From Linyphia triangularis (Eukaryota; Arthropoda; Arachnida; Araneae; Linyphiidae), in the NCBI GenBank assembly GCA_963978545.1, contig OZ021721.1, positions 38,365,348 to 38,429,347 on the forward strand: a stretch of DNA of 64,000 nucleotides, in the 5' to 3' direction. Of the stretch, positions 28,990 to 41,880 are shown piece by piece (the first letter of the stretch is position 1; the number at the start of each line of letters is the position of its first letter). The position numbers and the translations under genes are program-made. The notes under the pieces are model-generated. The model made no database searches. It was not told where the DNA came from and worked only from the letters and a program-made list of their open reading frames with translations.

Positions 28990-29280
28990 AGAGGACATTG
29001 AGAGTAAGTGTTGCAGTAGCTGAACCCTCTATATTTTGAGCTATGCAGGTATAAGCTCCAGAATCATGTCGGGATACACGGTTGAAATGCAAAATAGCGC
29101 CATCTGCAGTCACACTTTCTATTTGTTCATAGTTTTCTGTTCGACGAGGAATAAAAGATCCATTTTTGCTCCATCTGTAGGTATGTATATCTGGATAGGA
29201 TTTGGCCGTCATATTCACCTCTCCGGACCTGCCTTCGATCATTTCCACAACTTTTCCCGATGTTAAAAACACTGGGGCAT
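28990..29280 (-). CDS. Nephrin-like exon: cysteine-deficient Ig/spacer domain
   Basis: A 291-nt exon with acceptor TTTTTTCAG and donor GTAAG at 28989-28985, flanked by phase-1 introns. T plus AT makes the first codon Tyr, giving YAPVFLTSG. It encodes one Ig-like unit: EGRSGEVNMTAKSYPD in the B-strand region, then TYRWSKNG with the core Trp, and DSGAYTCIAQN with the F-strand Cys. The B-strand position that should be cysteine is not cysteine, so the canonical intradomain disulfide cannot form. Nephrin-type receptors have an atypical spacer between Ig6 and Ig7, and this exon is in exactly that position, which supports the family call. Loss of Cys by mutation in an ordinary Ig domain is the alternative reading. 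Confidence 0.87.
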
Positions 29281-30784
29281 CTGAAAAAAGGAATTGAAAA
29301 TATTTTCTTTCGATTCGTTTATTAAACGACATTGAAATGTTAATGTTTATGGAAAAAATGGGGGAGGATGACTGAAATTGATTCTTTTTCGACCGATTCC
29401 ATTCAAATGTCTATCTCACAAAACCTAAATAGAAAAAGGAATTACAGTTTTAATCATCTCTTTTTCGAATTTGAGCGTTAGTAAGGCACTATCAAGGTGA
29501 ATGAGAACATTACGACACCCTAGTTACTAAATCATCTTACACAATAATTCTAAGATACACTGGACACTTTCATCCCTGAAAAATTTATTCTGGTAATTAG
29601 TGTTGTTATTGGTTTTAAAATAATTAATTCAACAAGGTTTCTTGATACATAAATTGGTAACTTCTTAAAATGACTATACTTTGGACTTTTAGCAGTAATA
29701 AATATGCTTGTTGTACCTTGGTCAAAGGCCAATATAGAAAACGAATGACTTACAATTTGTCCCCTAGCTTACAACCTTACTACACATTAATAACAACTAT
29801 ACGGCCCCTGCTTTGTTTCAAATCATTATTCGTTTAGAAATTGGTGGATAAAATTAAGACTATTTATCATGAAGGTTAGGTACTTTAACAAGCTACATAA
29901 ATCCAACTCTTTATGATAAACATTGCCATGTTTTCTATCATTATACACTTATATAGTTTAATACGAAATAGATGACTTAAATAAATCTTTATTCTGATTG
30001 TTTCAAACTGTCACGCATATTACTTTCATAAGTACATATTTATTATAAAAAAATAAAATACTTTCATACTTGAATACTTTAGAGATTAAATATCTATTAA
30101 AATCATTTGAAATTTAATATATTATTATTATTTTACATTTCTTGTCCCGTGATACTCAATTTGTAATTCATCCAAATTTTCTCCTCATTTTCATAATCTG
30201 AAGCAAAGCATCCACTCTTTTTGAATATTGCCTGTATTCAAGGGAAAGCTTATTTCTTTTTGGATTAATTCCAAATGTTTGCTGCAAGCATATGCAGCGT
30301 AACAGAGTTACATTGCAAAGGCAAACAACAACAAAAACAACACTCACATGCATTACGGAAATAGCGAATTTGGCATGTGTTTAGTAACGTACAGATGACA
30401 TAGGCACTTTATTTTAAGCATTTCAGGGCTTCAAACTGTCCTTAAACTGCGATAACGAATCTCTGGCGCTCGGTGGATCATTAACTGCAACAAGGACATG
30501 CCAAGAAAATTTCCGCGTGCTGCGTCAGTCTGTCTGGCAAGGATCCAGGTTATTTGGAATCCATCTTTCATCAGTGATTAAGGAAGGAGGGAATAAAATT
30601 TTTATAAGAAATACATGGTTGAGCTTTAAATGTTAAGAAATGAGGTACTATGGAAATTGATCCTTTGTAATTGAAACTAATATTCAGGTTAGAAATAGTA
30701 TTTTAATGCAAGAGCTGGTAAATAATTTTTAAGACAGAATGGTTATAAGGTAGATAAGTTCATATATAGTAATCTTGGTAGACT

Positions 30785-30960
30785 TGGTTGGTTTGTGCCT
30801 TCAACGACCTGTTTTTTTGCACATTGACGGCTAATTAGGCAGGATCTATAGCTTAATGTGGATTCTGAACTACAAAGAATATCCTTGCCAAACCCAGGAT
30901 TCGCACTCTGAACCTTTGGCATGCAAGTAAACTTATTTAATTTAACCTACATCAACACTT
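30785..30960 (-). mobile_element. tRNA-derived SINE, copy 2 (reverse)
   Basis: Read on the minus strand: TTGCATGCCAAAGGTTCAGA, box B-like GCGAATCCTGGG, AATCCACATTAAGCTATAG, CCTGCCTAATTAGCCG, ACAGGTCGTTGAAGG and CAAACCAACC. This is the same order as copy 1. Confidence 0.75.
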
Positions 30961-31189
30961 ATTTTTAAAAAAAGATGAAAGTTTCAATAGCTATTTATAC
31001 TATAAATCAATTTTATTATTTTCAATAAGATAACATTTAAATGGTCCCTTTTAAAGAATTTTTTTCTAAAATTTTTTCAAATGTATAGTTAAGTTTAAAA
31101 TAGTAAAACAGGAGAAAATACTTTGAATGCCAATAATTTTCATTTCAATTTAATCGGTAGAATGAATAATAATATAGTGTGTAAGAAAT

Positions 31190-31305
31190 ATTAATATTTA
31201 TATTGATAAATATTAATATTATTTATATTGATAAATATTAATATTATTTATATTGATAAATATTAATATTATTTATATTGATAAATATTAATATTTATAT
31301 TTTTA
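31190..31305 (+). repeat. 25-bp tandem repeat, about four units
   Basis: TATTGATAAATATTAATATT plus ATTTA recurs at 31201, 31226, 31251 and 31276 without visible change. The unit is partly self-complementary (AATATTAATATT). Confidence 0.92.
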
Positions 31306-34300
31306 TAATAAATGCTGAATGATATAGGTGGGCCAATTAAAATGTACCTGTTTAAACTCGTTTAGAGCCTGATATAGTTAATATTCCTTTAGAAAATGTG
31401 TTTTCTAATAATTATAATATTAAAGAAAGAATTATTCAAATAATGTAAAGTATTGAGTGGAATACTTTCTTTCATTTTTTAATTGATTCAAATATGTGAT
31501 ACATCTAATATTTCACGAAAATAAAATTAAAAACTGCTTAACATTTTTCAAGATGACTTGTATCAAATATAGTGATTTAAAAGACTAGTCGCTTAGTAAA
31601 TGTAATGTATTCTCATAAATGATTAAGACAATATTAGTTTTAGTGGAGGCAAATTACAGGTTACCTTAAACCCACATTATTCATTAATCAATACTTTAAA
31701 GTTTGTACTACATTAAACTCCATATAATTAAAATAAACACTACGAAAATGTAACAAAATTAAATGGTATAATTTACATAACGGCAAATGAATGGCAACGG
31801 AGAAAATTCTGATAATTTTTTTTACCAAACTTTTCGGTTTTGATAAAAGTTTGCATATAGATCGTAACCAAATATGAACTTTCTTCTCATTAAATGAATA
31901 GCACAAACACACAAAAGGAGAAATAACAAGTATTTACTTTGGATTGCGATATATTTACAGAAGACGTTGAAGAGTTAATATTCTTAGATCTATGTTCATT
32001 ACAGTCCCAGTACTAATGGATTCTTTGGTAGCTTTAAATTTAAATCTCGACTGACACAATAATCGTTTCAAGTCATTATTTACATATTCCATTATAGAAA
32101 AGTCATTAATACTTTAAAATTTTCAAATATTGGTATAATTTATTTTTGTAATTTATTAGTTAAGAGCTATCTTTATTTCATAATGATGTGTTCAATTGTT
32201 AAGAATTTCATTTATAAATCCGTTTAAATATATTCACTATAATTTCCGAATCATTCGATAAGCATCCTTAAAAGACAAATCATTTCCGTACTAGTTTATG
32301 TATAACATAAGTGAATAATGCAAAAATAATAAATGTAAGATGCCATCTAAGATATTGTTAATTAAAATTTTTTAAATACATATGTAAATTCATTTGGAAA
32401 TACAGCTCTTTCAAATAAAGAATGTCGCTCTATAAATTCATTTATTATAACTTATGAAAGTTTGAAAATTAGGTCGTGTCTATAACAACTATATTTATGA
32501 TCAGTAATTTATATCAGTTGGAAATGTTTATCATATTCTAGGATTTGAATATAGGATACTATATGTGTTCAGAAATTATCTATGATTATTTGAAAAACAG
32601 ATAATCAATTATATCTTTAACATAACTTATTGTTTTAAAGAAATAAAGATGCGCAATATACCATAAGACTTAGGGTTGAATTTTCTAAGTGGAAACATAG
32701 ACCGATTTTTTTATCTTCCGTTAACCCTCCCTTCCCCTAAAAATATGATTTTTATATGGAGTTTTAGAAATTCTGCAGGATAATTAAAATTAAAACATCC
32801 CTGTTTGGGATGCCTCAGAGAGACTACCCATTTAAGTAAAAACTACAATTTTTTAAGTATATTTCAACCATTAAAATAAATTGTTTTAAAAATTACACAT
32901 TGGTGAAAATAAAATGTAACGCTGTGAATAGTTTTGGAAATGTAAGTTGACAAACTGGCCATTGAAAGGCACAAAAATTCTCATAACGTATGACTTACTA
33001 ACGATGCAAAATATTATGCACATTAAAGGTTGGTACCAATCGGTGTACCAGGTGATACCGCCTTCATGTAAATCCAGCACTAGCACTTCGTAAACGCATC
33101 ATTCTAGTTCCAGGAGAAACCAGTTCGCCGCGCTGTCGTTTCTGGCTGGTTGCTCCAGCAAATCAAACCTTTTCTATTTACTGGCGCATCAACTTCCATT
33201 ATCCAATCACGTGCGCTCTCCTCTGACATCGTAGTAATACTCACTTAATACCTTTATTGTTCAAGCTGCTGCACCTTGCAAAAGCAAAGCTGGCACCCAC
33301 GATCAACGCGTGATCGGCACTTCTAATAAACTTATTGACTGGCATTCCAAACACTGGCAACATGTAAATCAGCTGCAAATCTTGTGAGATCTTTTTATAA
33401 CAGCAAGTGATTAGTTCTCCAGACTTTCTTTTGACTTTCTCCAGACTTTGTCCCTTTTGGGATAAACATTTCTTTTGAACAATTATTTTGCTATTACTTT
33501 GAAATTGGGATATTGTAAGCATTGACAGATAATAAATGTAAAATTTGAACAATAACGCTTAATGATTTATCCTTTCACTCTATGCTTATGCGAACTCATC
33601 AGACACACTTGTGGTCAACAACAAAAAAATAATAATGAATAGATTTTATAAAGTCAACGCAAAATCTCTTCTACGGTGGTAGGGTAAAAAAATTAATGGC
33701 TCTTTCAAAAATTATTCTAATTACAATTCAAATCCTCTATAATAAAGTTATACCATACTTAAGAGGCAACACTGTATTTATTTTCTACATAATTAAGCAG
33801 TTTTGATTTTAATTAAATATTTCTTAATGAACTTTGAAATTAAATGCTTTATATTGCATAATTGGAAAGTAGCAAATTAGAATAGCCTGCATAGACTGAT
33901 GTGTGTGAATTAGATAGGAAGATTTCCATAGTTCAAAAAGTTTTTGGCAACGGGTCACTCGCTATTAGAAAGAATATTAATTTATACAGGATTAGAGTTT
34001 CTAAAATACAAGTGCGAAGTACCGCTACTTCAATTTGGAACACCAAATCTTTTATTAGCACTGTTTGATCATTTGCATAATATATTCGTTTAATTAGTCA
34101 GAAGCTGTGTTAAAGGAATTCGATACTATTTTTTGGAAGTGCGGCTGGTAAAATCCAATCTCGCTTGGTTAAATTAAGTATAGGATGATAATATGAACTT
34201 ATTTTTAAATAGTTAATTTGACTGTGCTATTTTAATCCCAAAAGCCAAGAAGGATTTCCCATAATAACATTGAATTAAGCTTGCAATGTCTTTACTAGAT

Positions 34301-34694
34301 ACGCTTTATAAGGCTTGGGTATTTTAGAATTAAAATAATCAATGCATTTTTAAAGTTTCTCTTAAGAATATTATGCAAGCGTTAATTGAGAATGAATATA
34401 AAAATGATGCTCTATGAAATGTTGTACATATAGGTTTTTAACTAGTTGTGTTATATAATTATCAACTGTGGTGAAAATTCTGGTTTACTGTCCCATAAAC
34501 GGATAATATCAGATTTTGTATTTATATGATATTTATTTAGTTTTGTATTTATTGATAGTTATTTAATTTTTGATTTTGGCTATTTACACATGTCACGTGC
34601 ACCTATTCATTTCAAATTTTCAAGTAGTTTTCAAATAATTTAGATCATAGCCTAAATTTATAATTGACTGCCAAAAACACTGAACTTTACTTTT

Positions 34695-34890
34695 TAGACG
34701 GAAGGATAGCCCACGTAATGCTGTGTGGTTTAAGCTCTGAACAAAAGTGGCGGATTCAAATCTTGGTTTAAGCATGTTGTTCATTGCGGTTTACATTTCT
34801 CGTTAAGCTCTAGTTATAAGCCTGATTAGCCGGTATTAGGCACAAAAACAGCTCGTTGAAAGTACAGACTTACTAGACGATGCCTTCAAC
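34695..34890 (+). mobile_element. tRNA-derived SINE, copy 3 (degenerate)
   Basis: The head carries GGATTCAAATCTTGG as box B. The body retains TCTCGTTAAGCTCTAG, AGCCTGATTAGCCGG, AGGCACAAAAACAGCTCGTTG. It is more diverged than copies 1 and 2. Confidence 0.65.
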
Positions 34891-35350
34891 TTCAATATAG
34901 CTCATAGTGGTTTTTGTTCTCAAGCAAATGATTCGAATTGAATAGTCGCCATACTGTAACTCATATAATGGTGTGTAATATCTTGCACTTGGTATCCAAC
35001 AGATGCAAACTAGTTTGGGAGAGAATTGTTGAAATGGATATATATGGTGACTGTTAATCCTCTTGTGACTTCAAGTCAATATCGAAGCATGCACTACCTG
35101 AAAGTTGCTTCTGTTATATATCATTGATATTAATATATAACCTTAAGTATCAGTGTACTGTATACTTTATATAAAGTATGTGGTATATTTTGTGAAAATT
35201 ATTGAACACCTATACTTAAGTTAAATTAAACAGTGCAGGGAGTAAAGAGTAGGTATCCTAAAGAGTATAAAGTCATTAAAAAGAGAACATATATTAAATC
35301 TGTACCATTATCTTTTGATTAGATTGCTCTATAATGTAGAATTTACTTAC

Positions 35351-35597
35351 ATAAAATGTTGAGTATAACTTGTTCTTGAGCAGATCTTTGAAAAGCATCG
35401 TTTTTAGCCTCGCAAGTAAAACGACTTCTGTGATCAGCTGATGTCACTGGAACTGTTATCCTACTTCTGGTAGAGGTCCCTCTATAAGCTGCCTCAGTTG
35501 TTTGAGACTGATGTTGTTCTTTCAAAAGACTACCTTCCTTCCACCATACGATATAAGAAACTGGATTGCTACTACCCGTCCAACATTCCAACTGAAC
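35351..35597 (-). CDS. Nephrin-like exon: remainder of the Ig6-like domain
   Basis: A 247-nt exon with acceptor CTTATCAG at the high end and donor GTAAGT at 35350-35345, starting in phase 0 and ending in phase 1. It encodes the B-strand cysteine (VQLECWTG), a GSSNPVSYIVWWKEG stretch with the core tryptophan, and the F-strand cysteine (RFTCEAKN), ending in QVILNIL. The SNP...WW..G pattern is reminiscent of the middle Ig domains of nephrin-type receptors. Together with 36434-36492 it makes one complete Ig domain with the expected Cys-Trp-Cys triad. Phase 1 at the end is shared by all downstream domain boundaries, as expected for shuffled Ig modules. Confidence 0.87.
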
Positions 35598-36433
35598 CTG
35601 ATAAGACGTAATGAAACATAGAAAATAGGACATTAGACCCAGTATCACCAACCTGATAGAAAAGGTAAATTTTAGTAAGAGATTTTTAGTCAGTTATTAG
35701 GACAAAGTTTTTATTTATTTTGTATTACAACAGGAGTATATTTGAATAAAATTTTACAATGCAATTCTAATTATTCATATATTAAGGTAAAAAGGAAAAA
35801 AAAAATAATAAGACGTTTACGTTTTAAATTAATCAGATCCACTTATAAAAATCTTTGTTAAAAGTATAAAGAAAATTTGGCTCACATTTAAGATGCCCAT
35901 AGTTGTCCAAAAATATTATTGCATGTAGCAATGTAATCATGCTTTCAGGCTATTATTATCAGGTTAAATAATAAAAGCAAAATATTGATGATTTCGAATA
36001 TCTTTCTAAAGTTCAACTGCCCATTTATAAATTAAGATTTTCATTTGATTCATAAAGAATCAAAGTAAATTTTTAATTTAATAATAGATTATCAACTAAT
36101 TTTTCTATGAACCTTTTAATACTTTTCCAATTAAATATTTCGCAAATTGTTTAATGGACAATTCTAACTGAATCTCTAAAAGTAGAACAGAGATCTTGGC
36201 CAATATATATTCAATCACACATAGCTCCATTTTACATTTAGTGATTCAATTGACCGACGCCTTTATGGCATTACTTCTTTTTTCCACTAAAGTAAAAAAA
36301 AAAAAATTCTTAAAATTTCCAGTTTTGTAACTAGTTCTTTTTCTACAATGCTTAAACGCGTTTAAAATTGGGAAACCAGATATTTACTATAATAATATTA
36401 AAACTTGCTATTCAGAAAAATAATGCTCCTTAC

Positions 36434-36492
36434 CGTTTCCCCTTCTCTTGGCTGAAGTGGTTCAAAAGAAATAGTAACATTTTGGGGAGGAA
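36434..36492 (-). CDS. Nephrin-like exon: first strands of an Ig domain (Ig6-like)
   Basis: A 59-nt exon with acceptor CTTTTACAG and donor GTAAGG at 36433-36428. The two bases after the acceptor complete the codon left open by the preceding exon (T plus TT, Phe). It encodes FPPQNVTISFEPLQPREGET and ends in phase 0. The next exon resumes with VQLECW, giving a continuous Ig A-B strand junction. The sequence carries one N-glycosylation sequon (NVT). The exon is very short, but both splice sites are good and phases fit on both sides. The 836-bp intron that follows is the shortest in the set. Confidence 0.8.
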
Positions 36493-38017
36493 CTGTAAAA
36501 GAAATGCACACTTTGAAAAAAAAGTGACTAAAATAAGCTAAGATATCATCTGGCCCAAAAGCTACAATAGGAATACACTGATCCATAACATAATTACGAG
36601 AAGGTCTGGACAAGGAGTGAAAATTTCGAAAAGTCTTTCAAGAAAACAATTGGAGATAATTTACATCTTGCAAAACAAAGCGTAATTTTACTTTTTGTCC
36701 TCAAAGCTGCGATTTGTATACGTCTTTTGCAATTTGCATATTAGCATTAATATTTATAGAAAAATAAGCTGTCGAAATAATTGAAGTTAAGTAGCTTTAG
36801 CTTAAGACGATATGGGTGATGCACAAGCGTCCTTTTTACATGAAAAAAAAAAATCTATTCCTGGTTTGGGTTACACATAAAACAGAGAACAAAAATGGAT
36901 ATTATTGGGTTATTTAATAGTGTAAAACAAACGCATTCAAAATCTTTCGGGGTACTTTCTTTTACACGTGTTGTTTTTCAGTCTTTACTGTGTTTTTTCT
37001 GAAGTTTGAAGCCTAACTTACTTTACTGGAAAGTCAGTTGGAACTTTACTTTTAGAAATTTGTTTTGTTTACATTCGTTTTCTCTCTCTTTATGCTAATG
37101 TGTCTGGATACTTTTGTTTTTCATTTTTATTCTATACACTACACAAATTGCCTAGTTATAATCGGTTCGTTATCTGCTACAATGATCTGTTTTTTTATTC
37201 CATCTAATAATTATCAAGCCCACTTTTTTTCTAATTTAAGGTATACATTGGACAATTTTTTTTTTATTTCTAATGCCAGCGTGTCAGATTTTTGTGAGAA
37301 TTACAAGAGCAAGAAATGTAATGTATTTGTAGTAACAAAAAGTAAAAAAAATAAAATATTTATTTAATTAATTGAATTTTAATTCACTAATTAAGGCCTA
37401 ATTGTAACGATGATAAAATAATACCTAATTAATTTTGAAACAAATTTCTTACTGGAAATTAAAGACAAGGTATTGATACACGGGCCCAAGCAAAATATAA
37501 TGCATAACTTAAATATTTTTTAAATTTTAACATTTAGCATGAAAAATACTAGAACAAATAAAAAATTTTCAAAAATAAAAATATTCTAAAAAACATAAAA
37601 AATCTATTTTTAACCAAAATTTTTGTAAACAGGTAGAGCCCGTGCTCGGAAATGTTATCTAAATTATACAATTTAAATTTTAAAAATCAGTTAATTAACT
37701 CTTAAGATATCACTGTTGGAGTACATTCACTCAACAATGAAAAGCAGTTCTCCAGAAATTGAGTTCAAAGTTTTCAACATTTTCTTTTTTCCAATATGTT
37801 TTAAACGACCTTTACGAAATTGCATGTAATTAAAAAAGTATTTTAACTATAAGAAAGTTGTTGGTATCATTTTAAAGATAATGAATTGGAGAACATTTTA
37901 GAATGAAAAAACAAAAATGCCTGTTTGGGTCAATTTTTGCAATTCCCAACGTATATGTATACCTTAAAATACTAGAAAATATAAAAATTACCAATGTGTA
38001 CACAGTTTATTTAAAAA

Positions 38018-38062
<45 letters not shown>
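38018..38062. repeat. (AAT)n microsatellite
   Basis: About 15 uninterrupted AAT units. A shorter tract of the same kind is at 22854-22874. Confidence 0.95.
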
Positions 38063-39696
38063 TTGATCCAGTAGATGGAGGAAAAAAATGAAGTAAACCA
38101 TTTTAAATAAAACATATATAAGTTTATTTTAGTTTGCATGGTTCTGGTGGTCTTTTTGTTCTACTAAAAAGTGCATATCACATCCAAATGCGCTTTAAAA
38201 TTTTCAATTACGGTAAGACTATAAGGTCGAAACCTTATCGCACATTCCTCTCTCTCCAATCCCATCACACCAAAGAGTGGACATTGAGGCCATGATCTAT
38301 TTAATACGCCAAGTCCCCATTTTCCTACACACTATTATTCATTTATAGGTTAAAGAAATATTTTGACACGCTTTGTGCTCACACTTTGTTTGTTTATTAA
38401 GAACCTACATAAAGTAGATCACAAAAGCATTTGCTAACTTACAATCCTCGTACTTTAATAAAAATATCTTAAAAAACCATAGAAATATACATTTTTAAAT
38501 ACTTTTTTGCATTTCCTTTCGCAATAATGACTTTTTTAGATTTATAAGACTTTAGTTTTTTGGTCCAACTAGAACCTGCTTTACTTCACTGTGTAATTAG
38601 ATAAATATAGCTATTTATTATTTGTGAATATAATAGAAAATTATAAGCAATCTTTTCCAAACTTTTCTCACAGGAAGAACATACTTTTCTTTCCTCTTTA
38701 CAATTTGGGATAAATAAACTTAGATAATTAAAATAAATTTCTCACTCTTTGCATTTATTGGGTGTTGTGCCAAAATAAGATTTCCTGGCTGCATAATTTT
38801 TAGTTGAATTAATGAAACTTTTATTTAGAATTTTAAGCATAATATACCCTAATTATTTTCTTAAAGCAAACAATTTTTGTAATGTTTTTGGAAATATTCT
38901 ATCCTATTGTGGTGCCTTAATGTAAAATAAGTCTATAGAATTAACTAAAAATTATAAAAATAAATATTAAGCCGTGTAAATATTTTGATTGTTTGTAGAG
39001 AAGAGCATAATTTTTTTTAAATTTTTTTTTTTGGTGCGTCAAAGAATATCCTCTTAAACTTGGTGTAAATTTGATTAACTGTTCAGAATTCTTAGGAAAA
39101 TCCATATTTAATTAATGTTAAACTTTGAGCTTATTGATATTATTAAATTAACATTCGAAATTTGATTTCTTTGTTGTCAAAATTATTCAGTAAATTTCAC
39201 ATTTTATGGGGCAGAAATTTACTCATGTGGGAGATGGGTCGATTTGTGTTGAATTCGCAAGTTGCGAATTTTATTACTCGACAACTTACCCCCTCATGTG
39301 CATTAAACATTAGGATGTTTTTAAAAACCCATTCCTGAAAAATTCGGTAACGATGATTTAAAATGTTACATTTGGTATCATATGTATAAATGTTATATTT
39401 GGAATGATATGTATAAATGTTTTATTCGTTTTCATATGTTATATTTTATACTTTATACTTTCTTTAATGACGTACGTAAGTGGGTAGAGGAGATTTTAAC
39501 AGTATCACTTAAACGGTAGGATTTTTAGGATACTGACAAAAACTCGAACCATATTGTGAATCTATTGTATTTGCAAAAATAACGATTTTCTATTCAAATT
39601 AATCATATATATATATTTTTCTTGAGAAAGGAACATTATAATTAAATAACCTTTCCAAACACATAAGCGTCAACTTGATGATGTGCTTTTTAACAG

Positions 39697-39935
39697 ATAA
39701 TACAATATTAAATTTTACGGTATTTAATCCTAGAACAGTACCCATAAGACTAAGGATTTTTATACACGACCAGCGATTTGTCGACGGGAATGCTCAGATG
39801 GAAATTTCTTGCTTTCTGCGGATTCCCGCATATAAAAAGGCATCTGTTTTAACTGATTGTGGAGAAGGGCCCTTAGAGGTGCAGATTATAAATATTGATA
39901 ATACTTTACATATGTTAGGTGATATCCAAGTTTAA
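39697..39935 (+). CDS. Candidate terminal exon of an unidentified plus-strand gene
   Basis: A consensus acceptor (GTGCTTTTTAACAG at 39683-39696) is followed by 239 nt open to a TAA stop. Read in phase (the first two bases complete a codon), it gives 78 residues: DNTILNFTVFNPRT at the start, then RLRIFIHDQRFVDG and KASVLTDCGEGPLEVQI, ending HMLGDIQV. The composition looks protein-like (alternating hydrophobic strands, balanced charges), unlike the lysine, asparagine and phenylalanine-rich random frames nearby. I do not recognise the family. No upstream exon on the plus strand and no perfect AATAAA after the stop could be identified. It lies antisense within a nephrin-like intron, so it would be part of a nested gene, a relic of one, or a chance open frame. 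Confidence 0.3.
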
Positions 39936-41639
39936 ACAAAATTTCTGCCTTAATGAAATATTTTTAAATGTACGCTACAAAGAGTTAAACGTTGTATTAT
40001 CTATGGTTTTGATAAATAATTTTACTCTTTAACTTAACAGAAATTGGCCAAATACTTTTGTGGGGCAAGATTTATTCAATTTGAGTTTTAGATTATTTAT
40101 ATTTTATCTTTGCATTTTTCTTATACTTTTTGTACAAAACACAAAAACCTAATTTTTTTTTTTTAAAACACCTTTTTTTGGGACTAACATATAGTACTTT
40201 TATTTGTAAAAAAGTTATAGACATTGAATAATTCTGAATACTTTTATCAACCACAGTGTGTTTCGAAATATATTGTTTTCGAACCATGTAATGAAATTAA
40301 GTAAGCGCGTAATAGAATTGTGACAAAATTTAAGACTATGTTCAGTTTGAAACGCGGTTAGGCGAGCAGTTTTGTAATAACAATTGTAAATATGATAATT
40401 TAATCTCATTATGTATAGCAAGCATGGTTTATTCAGAGAATTTGCTGAATTCATAGATATTTAAATAAGTTTGGTCCCCCGAGCAATAATGACAGTAATG
40501 CTTGAGAAAGCTCCAATTTCTAGATTAATTGCGCAAAGCTTTGCTTAATGATAATGTCCTTTATTTAAAGTTAACAGTCATAAATGTGTTGAATAAGAAT
40601 ACTTAGGATGTAGATGCAAATACGGAAATTAGAAGTAGAATATAAACATATTTTTACACAGCATTTTAGAATGATATTCCATTTGCAAATTTTAATTTAA
40701 GTTAGTTTTAGAACACATATATATACACATCACGTAATGTACAGGATACACACAATTAAAGTTTCCATTTCAAAATGCTATAAAAACAAGGAATGTAGGA
40801 CATCCATCAACTCTCAATTACACTTAATACTGTTCACCGCATTTAGATTTGAAATATATAGAGTAATTTATCATTTTTTTCATATTTTCTTTAATTTAAA
40901 AAAATAGCCAGTTTGTCGATAATTATTGCACAGGCAAAAAACAACAACCACCGAATTTGCGGGATGTTTTTCGATAAATATAACATTTTCCTTTCTTGCA
41001 AGTGAAACGGAACAGAAACAGTAGTCGATCAGCGATGTTCAATCGAAGATAACTCTATGTTAAAGGCATTCGTTCTTCCGCGTTTTATTCCTTTTTCGAA
41101 TTACAACGGGAGTTTCAGTTGTGGAGATATTTAGGAAACCTAAAAAAGCATTACCACATCGATTTTGATCAAAATCATCAGAGCAATTTTTTGGTAATTC
41201 TAAAAATAAATTTCAAGTCACCTTGTGCCCAAGAGTAATTTTGACAAAAGTCTTAATGACAGGTCCCATGGCCATTATACTGACCACAAAAACACACGCA
41301 AACTTTTTCTAGATGCTGATATTTTTGATCGTATGCTATACTTAACCGATGCTTTCATTACTCTATGTTAGCTGTTAGAATATGGGTAATTGAAAGTAAA
41401 AAGCACTGGTCTGAATGACCTGACATTTGACCAGCATACACCCTTATACTCAGAGATAAGGGAAACGGTAAGACATATAAAAATATTTCGAGCTATATTT
41501 TTTTTATGTCTTACCATTGTTTTTTGAAACCCATGGTTGGTTGTATTTTAAATTTATTCAGCGCAAGGGAAACACAAGGGCCAAACTCTGCCAATTGAAA
41601 CCCATGATTTGGCAAAGAAAATGTTATGCTTTTGAAAAT

Positions 41640-41880
41640 ATTCTCTTTGAAAATAAGATTATTATAATTTAAATTCAACTATCAAACAGCTGTACTCTCA
41701 ACAGTAAGACCTAAAATTTTACTTGAATATACGTGAAAATAGTACGTTTTAAGAAAAAGAAATAATGTTCGACACAGTATTTTTTTTCTCATACCATGGA
41801 GTTTCCCCCTTTTCACGTATTATCAGGTGAAAGTTGATTGTCCTTAAAGTTAATTGTTCTTAAAATTTTAATTGTATAAA
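41640..41880. repeat. Dispersed MITE-like family R2, diverged copy
   Basis: TTCAACTATCAAACAGCTGT is followed by a GACCTAAAATTTTACTTGAA segment and a GTGAAAATAGTACGTTTTAA segment. These match the order of the 48.3-kb copy. Confidence 0.55.

Larger units (their letters stand above)
29281..35350 (-). other. 6.1-kb intron between spacer and Ig6-like exons
   Basis: It holds SINE copies near 30.8-30.96 kb (minus) and 34.7-34.9 kb (plus) and a 25-bp tandem repeat at 31.2-31.3 kb. A balanced-composition patch at 33.1-33.4 kb contains ATCCAATCACGTG, which overlaps CCAAT-box and E-box words. No transcript could be tied to it. The rest is AT-rich DNA without visible features. Confidence 0.75.

Noticed and set aside
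33110..33240. CCAAT and CACGTG words in a GC-richer patch, as a promoter
   Set aside because: No transcript start, downstream exon or conserved layout supports it.
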